Positions 43,220-51,908 of a stretch of DNA of 63,225 nucleotides are shown one piece after another. The DNA comes from Eshraghiella sp964414835 (GTDB lineage Bacteria; Bacillota; Clostridia; Lachnospirales; Lachnospiraceae). Position 1 is the first letter of the stretch, and every line of letters starts with the position of its first letter. The stretch spans positions 1 to 63,225 of the forward strand of contig CAYPWY010000011.1 of the NCBI GenBank assembly GCA_964414835.1, in the 5' to 3' direction. The position numbers and the translations under genes are program-made. The notes beneath the pieces were generated by a model. The model ran no database searches. It was not told the DNA's origin and saw nothing but the letters and a program-made list of their open reading frames with translations.

Positions 43220-44527
43220 ATGAGCAAAAAACCATATTCAGAGAGAAATTTGAAATTTGAAACATTGCAGTTACATGTAGGACAGGAAGCTCCTGATCCT
43301 GTTACAGATGCAAGAGCAGTTCCTATTTACCAAAGCTCTTCATATGTATTCAGAAATTCACAGCATGCAGCAGACAGATTCGGGCTTAGGGACGCAGGTA
43401 ATATATATGGAAGACTTACCAACCCTACGGAGGATGTTTTTGAGAAAAGAATTGCAGCACTTGAAGGCGGTGTTGCAGCATTGGCAGTTGCTTCGGGAGC
43501 GGCAGCAGTCACATACACAATTCAGAATCTTGCGCTTAACGGAGACAATATAGTAGCCGCTAAGAATATTTACGGCGGTACATACAATCTTTTGGCGCAT
43601 ACGCTTGTTGATTACGGTGTAACAACAACATTTGTTGACCCGCTTGATTTAAGTGCATTTGAAAATGCCATTCAGGATAATACCAAGGCCGTTTATATTG
43701 AGACTTTAGGTAATCCTAATTCTGAGGTTGCAGACATTGAGGGTATTGCCAAGATTGCTCATGCACACAATATTCCACTGGTAATTGACAGTACATTTGC
43801 TACACCTTATCTTGTAAGACCGATTGAATACGGCGCAGATATCGTTGTACATTCTGCAACTAAATTTATCGGTGGTCATGGAACTACTATAGGCGGCGTA
43901 ATTATTGACAGCGGTAAATTCGACTGGAAAGCATCAGGCAAATTCCCGCAGCTTACAGAGCCAAACCCAAGCTATCATGGAATAAGCTTTGTTGATGCGG
44001 CAGGAGCTGCAGCTTTTGTAACAAGAATCAGAGCTATTTTACTTAGAGATACAGGAGCTACAATTTCACCGTTCCATTCATGGATATTCCTTCAGGGACT
44101 TGAGACTCTTTCACTGAGGGTGGAGAGACATGTCGAGAATGCCCTTAAGGTAGTCGAGTATCTCAAAAATCATCCGCAGGTTGAGGCTGTGCATCATCCG
44201 TCCATAAGCAGCGACCCTGAGCAGCAGCGGCTTTATAAGAAATACTATCCTAATGGCGGCGGTTCCATTTTTACATTTGAGATTAAGGGCGACCAGAAGA
44301 AAGCACAAGAATTTATAGATAATCTTGAACTTTTCTCCCTTCTTGCCAATGTTGCGGATGTTAAATCACTTGTTATACATCCGTACACAACAACACATGC
44401 AGAGCTTAATGAGGAAGAGCTTGCAGACCAGGGAATTAAGCCTAACACAATAAGACTTTCAATCGGAACCGAGAATATAGATGATATTATCGAGGATTTG
44501 GATGAAGCATTTAAAGCAGTACAATAA
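43220..44527 (+). CDS. metY: O-acetylhomoserine sulfhydrylase (homocysteine synthase)
   Basis: The 435-residue Cys/Met-metabolism PLP enzyme has ETLQLHVGQE, VPIYQSSSYVF, the lysine in VVHSATKFIGGHGT and the C-terminal RLSIGTENIDDIIEDL. The length over 420 and the ADRFGLRDAGNIYGR segment indicate the O-acetyl-L-homoserine/O-acetylserine sulfhydrylase group rather than a lyase. It fixes sulfide into homocysteine or cysteine. ATG 43220 follows AAAGGAG. cysK follows after 29 bp. Confidence 0.92.
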   Translation: MSKKPYSERNLKFETLQLHVGQEAPDPVTDARAVPIYQSSSYVFRNSQHAADRFGLRDAGNIYGRLTNPTEDVFEKRIAALEGGVAALAVASGAAAVTYTIQNLALNGDNIVAAKNIYGGTYNLLAHTLVDYGVTTTFVDPLDLSAFENAIQDNTKAVYIETLGNPNSEVADIEGIAKIAHAHNIPLVIDSTFATPYLVRPIEYGADIVVHSATKFIGGHGTTIGGVIIDSGKFDWKASGKFPQLTEPNPSYHGISFVDAAGAAAFVTRIRAILLRDTGATISPFHSWIFLQGLETLSLRVERHVENALKVVEYLKNHPQVEAVHHPSISSDPEQQRLYKKYYPNGGGSIFTFEIKGDQKKAQEFIDNLELFSLLANVADVKSLVIHPYTTTHAELNEEELADQGIKPNTIRLSIGTENIDDIIEDLDEAFKAVQ

Positions 44528-44556
44528 TTGTATTTAATTATTCAGGAGGTAATCAT

Positions 44557-45489
44557 ATGTCAAAAATATATAGAAGTGTTGCGGATTTAATCGGCTCGAC
44601 ACCGCTTGTGGCATTTGATAAATTAGGTAAAAAATACGGTGCAAAGGCAAATATTTTTGCAAAGCTTGAGTATTTTAATCCTGCAGGAAGCGTTAAGGAC
44701 AGAATTGCCAAGGAGATAATTGAGGATGCAGAGAAAAACGGAAGAATTAAGCAGGGCGCCACAATTATCGAGCCTACATCGGGCAATACGGGAATAGGAC
44801 TTGCTGCCATTGCGGCAGCCAAGGGCTATAAGCTTGTAATTGTTATGCCTGAGACCATGAGTGTTGAACGCCGTAATATAATCAAAGCATACGGTGCGCA
44901 GATTGTACTTACAGAGGGAAGTAAGGGAATGAAGGGAGCCATTGCTAAGGCGGAGGAAATCCGGCAGTCAACGCCGGGCAGCATTATCGCCGGTCAGTTT
45001 GTTAATCCGGCGAACCCTCAGGCACACAGAAAAACAACCGGTCCTGAGATTTGGAATGACACTGACGGCAATGTAGACATATTTGTGGCAGGCGTCGGAA
45101 CAGGAGGAACGGTTACAGGAGTCGGCGAATATCTCAAATCAAAGAATCCTGACGTTAAGATAGTGGCAGTTGAGCCTCTTACATCACCTGTCCTTTCACA
45201 GGGTAAAAGCGGTTCCCATAAGATTCAGGGAATCGGTGCAGGATTTGTGCCGGATGTCCTCAACACAGAAATTTATGATGAGATAATACCTGTGGACAAT
45301 GACGATGCTTTTGCTGTGGGCAAGGAGATTGCCAGAGAAGAAGGCGTACTTGTGGGTATATCTTCCGGTGCGGCTGCGTGGGCGGCACTTGAGCTTGCAA
45401 AGCGTCCTGAAAATGAAGGCAGGAATATTGTGGTTATCTTACCGGACAGCGGTGACAGATACTACTCAACGGCACTTTTTGCTGAGTAA
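44557..45489 (+). CDS. cysK: Cysteine synthase (O-acetylserine sulfhydrylase)
   Basis: The 310-residue fold-type II PLP enzyme has the lysine motif NPAGSVKDRIA, the substrate loop PTSGNTGIGLA, QFVNPANPQAH, GTGGTVTG and a C-terminal Ser loop. It makes cysteine from O-acetylserine and sulfide. No cysE lies beside it. In Bacillus, CysK also acts as co-repressor of the Rrf2 protein CymR, which is relevant to the Rrf2 gene 5 kb upstream. Confidence 0.95.
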   Translation: MSKIYRSVADLIGSTPLVAFDKLGKKYGAKANIFAKLEYFNPAGSVKDRIAKEIIEDAEKNGRIKQGATIIEPTSGNTGIGLAAIAAAKGYKLVIVMPETMSVERRNIIKAYGAQIVLTEGSKGMKGAIAKAEEIRQSTPGSIIAGQFVNPANPQAHRKTTGPEIWNDTDGNVDIFVAGVGTGGTVTGVGEYLKSKNPDVKIVAVEPLTSPVLSQGKSGSHKIQGIGAGFVPDVLNTEIYDEIIPVDNDDAFAVGKEIAREEGVLVGISSGAAAWAALELAKRPENEGRNIVVILPDSGDRYYSTALFAE

Positions 45490-45548
45490 TACAAATATTT
45501 TATGAATATGCGTCATATAATGTTCCAAATGAAAATGAGGAGTATTGT

Positions 45549-46329
45549 GTGGCACAGTTTTTATGGGGACCTGCCACGCTTATTATTCTTATGGGCGTGG
45601 GGCTGTATCTCAATGTAAATTTAAGATTTTATCCGATAAGACGTCTTTTTCCCACACTGAGGAGTCTTATAAGAAAAAATGATGCTCAGATAGGGAAAAA
45701 TACCAATGAGTCTGTCTCAAAAGGTGTTTCGCCTGTGGGAGCACTTATGACATCTCTTGCATCCTGTATAGGAACCGTCAATGTGGTTCAGGCAAATTCC
45801 ATATCTGCCGCAGTAAAATATTCCTTTGATATAGATGCGCGCATAAGCGGTGCGATAATGTCTGCGGCAGTGGCAGTGACGATTATCGGCGGTATCTTTT
45901 CTTACAGTGCTGAGGCAGGGTGTTACAAAGGGTGTTTTTTCCAATGAGGCGGGACTTGGAGGTACTGCAGTGACTGCAGCCGCAGCGGAAACAGACTCTC
46001 ATATAAAACAAGGCTGTGTTTCCATGTGCGCAGCTTTTATAGATACAATAATAGTATGCTCTGTTACAGGTCTTGTCATAGCGGCAGCAGGTTTGTACGG
46101 AGACAGAAGTAAAGCATTAGAGTTCCTTGTCAAAAAGAGAATTTACTGTTATATTTATCGTATAACATTTTGCGTGGCGGTCTATGTGGGTGCAGTGCTG
46201 GCGGCAGATAAGGTTTGGGAATTGTCGGATATTGCCAATGCATGCATGATGTTTCCGAATCTTGCTGCTGTTATTGCGCTGTCAGGCGGACTTAGACGCG
46301 ATATAATAAACAGAGCGGATAGAACATAA
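45549..46329 (+). pseudogene. Decayed alanine/glycine:cation symporter (AGCS)
   Basis: Two overlapping frames together encode pieces of one symporter. The first frame has the N-terminus (WGPATLIILMGVGLYLNV, then SPVGALMTSLASCIGTVN) that jumps to VVQANSISAAVKY and IIGGI, losing several helices. A frameshift near 45907-45930 moves to a second frame with the AGCS signature KGVFSNEAGLGGTA and DTIIVCSVTGLVI. A further deletion then joins it to the C-terminal helix region (SDIANACMMFPNLAAVIALSG). A transporter of 450 residues is thus reduced to about 260 in two frames. It is not functional. Start GTG 45549 behind GAGGAG. Confidence 0.8.
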
Positions 46330-46380
46330 ACAATTCTATGACGCAAATAAACTATTATATGTAAAGGAGATACTTTAAAG

Positions 46381-47325
46381 GTGAGATGTGAAAGGATTTA
46401 TCTTAATGATAATAAGAGCGTGTGGTTTGACACATATCTTTTGGATAATTCCAATGAACTGCTGCCGGATAAAAAGAGACCGGCAGTGCTTGTTTGTCCG
46501 GGCGGGGGATATCAGTATACATCTGACAGAGAGGCAGAACCGATTGCTCTTTCATTTGCAGCCATGGGTTATCATGCCTTTGTGCTGAGGTACAGCGTCG
46601 ATATGGAAGCGGTTATGCCGGCACCGGTGAAAGATATAGCAAAGGCTATGGCATATATAAAAGACCACGGGGACCAGTGGTACCTTGACAGCAAAAACGT
46701 ATTTGCAGCAGGCTTCTCGGCAGGGGGACATCTGGCTGCATCACTGGGCGTTTTTTGGAATGATTCAAAGATGCTTCCTGAGTATGAGGGTGACAGAGAG
46801 AGAATAAGACCTGCGGGAATGATTCTGGGATATCCGGTAATCGACCTTAAAAGCACATCAACCCACCTTGACATAGGAATACAGGGTTATCCTGAATATG
46901 ACGACATCAATTTCGGACAGAGGCATCCTGCAATCAGACCTGAAGATTTGTTTATAAGGGAAAATGACAAGACATATATTAATTTTGAAATCGCAATGAA
47001 TGCGTATATGTTTGGGGGATATGCCACTGATGAACAGATATATCAATACAGCCTTCAGAATCATGTAAGCGCAGATACACCGCCGGCATTTATCTGGCAT
47101 GGCGGTGATGACGGACTTATATATCCTCGCAATTCATTTCTTTTTGCGGAGGCTCTTAAGAAAAACGAGGTGCCTTGCGAACTTCATATTTTCGGAACAG
47201 GAGGACATGGACTGGGACTTTCCAACGAGGTCACAAGCAATTATCCTTGGGAAAATAGTGAGCAGGTAGAGCCATGGCTTGGAATGGCAAGGACTTGGAT
47301 TAAGTCAATCCTCCGTCAGCAGTAA
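46381..47325 (+). CDS. Alpha/beta-hydrolase, acetyl-esterase type (BD-FAE/esterase-like)
   Basis: The 314-residue protein has the oxyanion loop VCPGGGYQYTSD, the nucleophile elbow GFSAGGHLA (Ser near residue 118), the acid HGGDDGLI and the catalytic His in GTGGHGLGLS. This set matches small xylan or cinnamoyl/acetyl-ester hydrolases of gut Firmicutes. There is no signal peptide, so action on imported oligosaccharides or small esters is likely. The start is a GTG behind AAGGAG. The 3' end overlaps the convergent SDR gene by 26 bp. Confidence 0.82.
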   Translation: MRCERIYLNDNKSVWFDTYLLDNSNELLPDKKRPAVLVCPGGGYQYTSDREAEPIALSFAAMGYHAFVLRYSVDMEAVMPAPVKDIAKAMAYIKDHGDQWYLDSKNVFAAGFSAGGHLAASLGVFWNDSKMLPEYEGDRERIRPAGMILGYPVIDLKSTSTHLDIGIQGYPEYDDINFGQRHPAIRPEDLFIRENDKTYINFEIAMNAYMFGGYATDEQIYQYSLQNHVSADTPPAFIWHGGDDGLIYPRNSFLFAEALKKNEVPCELHIFGTGGHGLGLSNEVTSNYPWENSEQVEPWLGMARTWIKSILRQQ

Positions 47326-48028
47326 TTATCTGACCTGTTACATAGCTGTGGAAACCGGCTGTGTTATATATAATGTGTGCAGCCTCGGACGGTGTGCACA
47401 TTCTTCCAGCCGGGATGTCATTTATGAGGTCCCGGCGTTCATTTTCATCCAGAAATTCATTCATTTTCGTATCTACCACACCGAATGCGATTGCATTGAC
47501 CGAAATATTGCTTGGCGCCAGCTCCTTAGCCAGAGCACGGGTGAAAGTGTTCAAGCCGCCCTTTGACGCCGAGTATGCCACCTCACATGAAGCGCCTGTA
47601 TTGCCCCACATGGATGACACGTTGATAATTTTCCCTTCACCTTTCTGCAAAAAATAAGGTATGGCACATTTGCACACGTTAAAAGCCGAGGTTAAATTGG
47701 TATCAATTACATTATGCCAATCATCGATACTCATATCCTGCAAAAGCCCCACATATGATATACCGGCATTGTTTATTATGACGTCAGGAAGCATGGATTT
47801 GGCATAGAGAGCGTCAAAGATTTCTTTCACATTGTCAAATTGTGAAACATCTTTCACGAAGCTGCAAAAGTCTGCGCCCAGATTACTGAGTATGGATTGT
47901 AGAGAATAAAGCTCGCCAGTGCTTTTTCGACAATTCAGCACAACGTTAAAATCATTTTTGGCAAATAATATGGCTGTTTCCCTTCCGATTCCTCTTGATG
48001 AGCCTGTAATTAACACTGTCTTTTTCAT
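47300..48028 (-). CDS. SDR-family oxidoreductase, FabG-like
   Basis: The 242-residue Rossmann enzyme has ITGSSRGIGRE, NNAG, the catalytic VSSMWG with YSASKGG, and the C-terminal YVTGQIITADGGL. It resembles FabG closely enough to be a 3-oxoacyl reductase paralogue, but it sits away from the fatty-acid cluster, so another alcohol/ketone substrate is equally possible. The start at 48028 begins the Rossmann fold (MKKTVLITG); the longer ORF adds only non-homologous residues. Confidence 0.8.
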   Translation of the reverse strand: MKKTVLITGSSRGIGRETAILFAKNDFNVVLNCRKSTGELYSLQSILSNLGADFCSFVKDVSQFDNVKEIFDALYAKSMLPDVIINNAGISYVGLLQDMSIDDWHNVIDTNLTSAFNVCKCAIPYFLQKGEGKIINVSSMWGNTGASCEVAYSASKGGLNTFTRALAKELAPSNISVNAIAFGVVDTKMNEFLDENERRDLINDIPAGRMCTPSEAAHIIYNTAGFHSYVTGQIITADGGLT

Positions 48029-48522
48029 GCGGGTAACCTCGTAAAAATATTTTATGTACATTTTAGCACATAATTGTGTCAAGAAAAAGTATTTCAAATA
48101 TGAATTTTCGTCACTTTGCATAAAAAATTACGAAAATTATAAGAAAAGAAGAATGATTATTGTTATGTACAAGTTTTTTAATATGATAACATCAAAAGTT
48201 ATCCACAATTTTAAGTGCTTGTTTTTTCTGTAAAAGTGAGTTATACCCGAAGTTATCCACATAATCCACAAAGTTTACATAATATTTGCAACAAGTGTTT
48301 TTAAAAAATCAAGGCAAAAATTTGTTTTGTTAAAATCTCACGAATTGCATTTTTTCGACAAAAAAATCAGAAAAACACTTGACAAAAAAGTTGTTAGAAA
48401 ATTATCAATTTGTGTTGATGAATTTTCAAAATATGGTATAATACAAATGTAATCTACAAAAATTGTCAGACAATTCCGACGGACAATAAAGATTACAATT
48501 TGTAGTAAAGGAGTTGGACATT
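48029..48522. other. 494-bp non-coding region with DnaA-box-like sites and the hpf promoter
   Basis: No coding sequence is seen. TTATCCACA occurs perfectly at 48199-48207 and 48253-48261, with TAATCCACA (one mismatch) at 48262-48270. A very AT-rich stretch (48300-48430) follows. The hpf promoter TTGATG-16-TGGTATAAT ends the region (48415-48442). Confidence 0.6.
48415..48442 (+). promoter_or_regulatory. hpf promoter
   Basis: TTGATG (48415-48420), 16 bp, then TATAAT (48437-48442) preceded by TGG, an extended -10. Confidence 0.6.
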
Positions 48523-49053
48523 ATGCGTTTTACAATTACCGGAAAGAATATTGAGGTTACAGAAGGGCTGCGTAAAGCAATCGAAGAGAAAATCGGCAAG
48601 CTGGACAAGTATTTCAGCTCAGAAACGGAGGCTATAGTTACTCTTTCAGTGGAGAAAGAGAGACAGAAAATCGAGGTTACAATTCCTGTTAAGGGTAATA
48701 TTATCAGAGCAGAAGAAGTAAGCAATGATATGTATGTTTCAATAGATCTTGTTGAAGAGATTATTGAGAGACAGCTTAGAAAATATAAAACAAGGATAGT
48801 TGAGTCTAAGCAGGCGGCGGCAGAATTCAGTAAGATGTACATTGAGAATGATTATGATGACGAACCTGATATTAAAATTGTCAGAAGTAAGAGATTTGGC
48901 ATCAAGCCTATGGATCCGGAAGAGGCATGTATACAGATGGAACTTTTGGGACATAACTTCTATGTATTTTCCAATTCGGAAACGGACGAAGTTAATGTGG
49001 TTTACAAACGCAAGAACGGTACATACGGACTTATTGAACCTGAACTTGACTGA
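48523..49053 (+). CDS. hpf: Ribosome hibernation promoting factor, long form
   Basis: The 176-residue protein has an N-terminal HPF/RaiA fold (MRFTITGKNIEVTEGLR, IGKLDKYF) and a C-terminal dimerisation domain (about 115-176; IVRSKRFGIKPMDPEEACIQMELLGHNFYVF in outline, then YGLIEP). Long HPF joins two 70S ribosomes into inactive 100S dimers. The start at 48523 follows GGAG; the longer TTG form adds three residues. secA follows after a 232-bp spacer, the common arrangement in Firmicutes. Confidence 0.95.
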   Translation: MRFTITGKNIEVTEGLRKAIEEKIGKLDKYFSSETEAIVTLSVEKERQKIEVTIPVKGNIIRAEEVSNDMYVSIDLVEEIIERQLRKYKTRIVESKQAAAEFSKMYIENDYDDEPDIKIVRSKRFGIKPMDPEEACIQMELLGHNFYVFSNSETDEVNVVYKRKNGTYGLIEPELD

Positions 49054-49073
49054 ACATAATTATTACATTGATG

Positions 49074-49103
49074 ACGGGGAGACTGTTTTGGCGGTCTCCC
49101 TGT
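49074..49103 (+). terminator. Terminator-like hairpin after hpf
   Basis: A 10-bp stem (ACGGGGAGAC / GTCTCCCTGT, one G-U) with a 10-nt loop is followed by TTTAAT. The U tract is short, so read-through to secA may occur. Confidence 0.55.
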
Positions 49104-49212
49104 TTAATGTTATAAATTACAAAATTACAGTCTGAAAAAATGTAAACGGCTTTTTGATAAAATATTTAATCCGGACGTTGATTATATCACCGGCTCCGGA
49201 TATTATTTTGCC

Positions 49213-49241
49213 TTGAAAAGTTATTGATTAAGTGGTAAGAT
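49213..49241 (+). promoter_or_regulatory. secA promoter
   Basis: TTGAAA (49213-49218) and TAAGAT (49236-49241) are 17 bp apart, with TGG just before the -10. Confidence 0.55.
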
Positions 49242-49285
49242 AAATTGTATTAGTACAAATTCACCTTGAAAGGGATATATTAATA

Positions 49286-51847
49286 ATGAGCTTAGTACAG
49301 AAAATTTTCGGAACTCATAGTCAAAGAGAAATCAAGAGAATTACACCTTTGGTTGATAAAATAGAAGCTTTGAGACCACAGATGATGGAGCTTTCGGATG
49401 AACAGATGAAAGCCAAGACTCAGGAATTTAAGGACAGGCTTGCAGGAGGGGAGACTTTGGACGACCTTCTTGTGGAGGCGTATGCACTTGTAAGAGAGGC
49501 GGCAAGAAGAGTCCTGCATACGGAGCACTACAGAGTACAGCTTATGGGCGGTATTATTCTTCATCAGGGACGAATTGCCGAGATGAGAACAGGTGAGGGT
49601 AAGACACAGACCTGTCTTCTGCCGGCATATCTTAATGCGCTGGAGGGCAAGGGTGTCCATATCGTTACCGTCAATGACTATCTTGCAAAGCGAGATGCTG
49701 AGTGGATGGGACAGGTTCATGGATTTTTGGGACTTACGGTTGGAGTGGTTCTCAATGGCATGAATGGTGATGAGAGACGTAATGCATACAACTCAGATAT
49801 AACATATATAACCAATAATGAATTGGGATTCGATTACCTTAGAGATAATATGGTTATCTATAAGGAACAGCTTGTGCAGAGGGGACTTCACTTTGCTATT
49901 GTGGATGAGGTCGATTCGGTTCTTATAGATGAGGCAAGAACTCCGCTTATTATTTCCGGTCAGAGCGGCAAATCCACAAGGCTCTATGAACTTTGTGATG
50001 TACTGGCACGCCAGCTTGAAAAAGGTACGGAGACAGAGCTTTCCAAGATGGCGGCAATTATGAAAGAAGAAACAGAGGAAACAGGTGACTTTGTTGTCAA
50101 CGAGAAGGAGAAAACTGTCAATCTTACAGAGGCAGGTGTCCGTAAGGTTGAGCAGTTCTTCCATATTGATAACCTTGCAGATGCGGAGAATCTTGAAATA
50201 CAGCACAATGTAATTCTTGCGCTCAGAGCCAACTACCTTATGTTCAGAGATCAGGATTATGTGGTCAAAGACGATCAGGTTATGATTGTCGATGAATTTA
50301 CAGGCCGTATTATGCCGGGAAGACGTTACTCAGACGGACTTCATCAGGCAATAGAGGCCAAGGAGCATGTTAAGGTAAAGAGAGAAAGCAGAACGCTTGC
50401 TACAATTACTTTCCAGAACTTTTTCAACAAATACGCCAAGAAGGCAGGTATGACAGGTACCGCACTGACGGAAGAGAATGAGTTCAGAGAGATTTACGGA
50501 ATGGATGTTATCGAAATCCCGACCAATAAACCGGTAATCCGTATAGATAACGAAGATGCAGTATATAAGACCAGAAAAGGCAAGCTTCATGCTGTGGTTA
50601 ATGAGATTGCCGAGGCACATGCCAAAGGCCAGCCGGTACTTGTAGGTACAATCACTATTGAACAGTCAGAGGAAGTCAGTGCACTTCTCAGAAAACGCAA
50701 TATTCCTCATAATGTGCTCAATGCCAAGTTCCATGAGCGGGAGGCAGAGATTGTAGCGCAGGCAGGTATACACGGAGCTGTAACCATAGCTACCAACATG
50801 GCAGGCCGTGGTACGGATATTAAACTTGATGAAGAGGCGAGAGCAGCAGGCGGTCTTAAGATAATAGGAACTGAGAGACATGAATCAAGACGTATTGATA
50901 ATCAGCTGCGAGGACGTTCAGGCCGTCAGGGTGATCCGGGTGAGTCAAGATTTTATATTTCACTTGAGGATGATATAATGAGGCTTTTTGCGTCAGAGAA
51001 GCTTATGGGAGTATTTAACGCCCTGAGGATTCCTGAGGACGAGCAGATTGAACATCCGATGCTCTCCAATGCCATTGAGAAAGCACAGAAAAAGATAGAG
51101 AACAATAACTTTGGAATCCGCAAAAATCTTCTTGAATACGATCAGGTTAATAATGACCAGAGAGAGATTATATACGAAGAGAGACGGCGTGTGCTTGACG
51201 GCGAAAGCATGAGAGATGTAATCATGAAATGGCTGGCTGATAAGGTTGAATCCACCGTCAACAAGTGCATAAGCGACGAGCTTTCACCGGAAGAGTGGGA
51301 TATTAATGAGCTTAATAATCTTCTCATTCCGATAGTGCCTGTGGCGCCTATTACAGATGTCAGTTCCTATAAGAGAAAAGACCAGCTTATGCATGACCTT
51401 AAGGAACAGGCTGTTAAGCTTTACGAGGCAAAGGAGGCTGAGTTCCCTGAGCCTGAGCAGATGAGAGAAATCGAAAGGGTTATACTCCTTAAAGTTCTTG
51501 ATGCAAAGTGGATGGAGCATATTGATGATATGGACCAGTTAAGACAGGGTATCGGTCTTCAGGCATTCGGTAACCGCAATCCGGTTGTTGAGTATAAGAT
51601 GGCAGGCTTTGATATGTTTGATGCCTTGACTGCCGCTATTGAGGAAGATACCATAAGACTGCTGCTCCATGTTAAAATCCAGCAGAAAATAGAGCGTGAA
51701 GAGGTTGCCAAGGTTACGGGCACCAATAAAGACGACAGCGCAGGTAAAGCACCTGTTAAGCGAGAGACTAAGAAGATACAGCGTAACGACCCATGTCCTT
51801 GCGGAAGCGGACTTAAGTATAAGAACTGCTGCGGAAGGAATGCATAG
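49286..51847 (+). CDS. secA: Preprotein translocase ATPase SecA
   Basis: The 853-residue motor has Walker A in MRTGEGKTQT, the DEAD-type box DEVDSVLIDEARTPL, the preprotein cross-linking domain, GRSGRQGDPGESRFY (motif VI) and a C-terminal SEC-C zinc motif (NDPCPCGSGLKYKNCC). It drives proteins through SecYEG. Full length, no defects. AAGGGATATATTAATA precedes the ATG. prfB follows after 61 bp, the normal Firmicute order. Confidence 0.97.
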   Translation: MSLVQKIFGTHSQREIKRITPLVDKIEALRPQMMELSDEQMKAKTQEFKDRLAGGETLDDLLVEAYALVREAARRVLHTEHYRVQLMGGIILHQGRIAEMRTGEGKTQTCLLPAYLNALEGKGVHIVTVNDYLAKRDAEWMGQVHGFLGLTVGVVLNGMNGDERRNAYNSDITYITNNELGFDYLRDNMVIYKEQLVQRGLHFAIVDEVDSVLIDEARTPLIISGQSGKSTRLYELCDVLARQLEKGTETELSKMAAIMKEETEETGDFVVNEKEKTVNLTEAGVRKVEQFFHIDNLADAENLEIQHNVILALRANYLMFRDQDYVVKDDQVMIVDEFTGRIMPGRRYSDGLHQAIEAKEHVKVKRESRTLATITFQNFFNKYAKKAGMTGTALTEENEFREIYGMDVIEIPTNKPVIRIDNEDAVYKTRKGKLHAVVNEIAEAHAKGQPVLVGTITIEQSEEVSALLRKRNIPHNVLNAKFHEREAEIVAQAGIHGAVTIATNMAGRGTDIKLDEEARAAGGLKIIGTERHESRRIDNQLRGRSGRQGDPGESRFYISLEDDIMRLFASEKLMGVFNALRIPEDEQIEHPMLSNAIEKAQKKIENNNFGIRKNLLEYDQVNNDQREIIYEERRRVLDGESMRDVIMKWLADKVESTVNKCISDELSPEEWDINELNNLLIPIVPVAPITDVSSYKRKDQLMHDLKEQAVKLYEAKEAEFPEPEQMREIERVILLKVLDAKWMEHIDDMDQLRQGIGLQAFGNRNPVVEYKMAGFDMFDALTAAIEEDTIRLLLHVKIQQKIEREEVAKVTGTNKDDSAGKAPVKRETKKIQRNDPCPCGSGLKYKNCCGRNA

Positions 51848-51908
51848 TGCTTTATAGTGCTCCTTATGAGGGGCAGCATATATCCATAAATAAAAAGGTG
51901 GTGAAATA

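Noticed and set aside
48199..48270. Chromosomal origin oriC
   Set aside because: Only two perfect DnaA boxes, and no dnaA, dnaN, gidA or rpmH nearby. The neighbours are hpf and secA.
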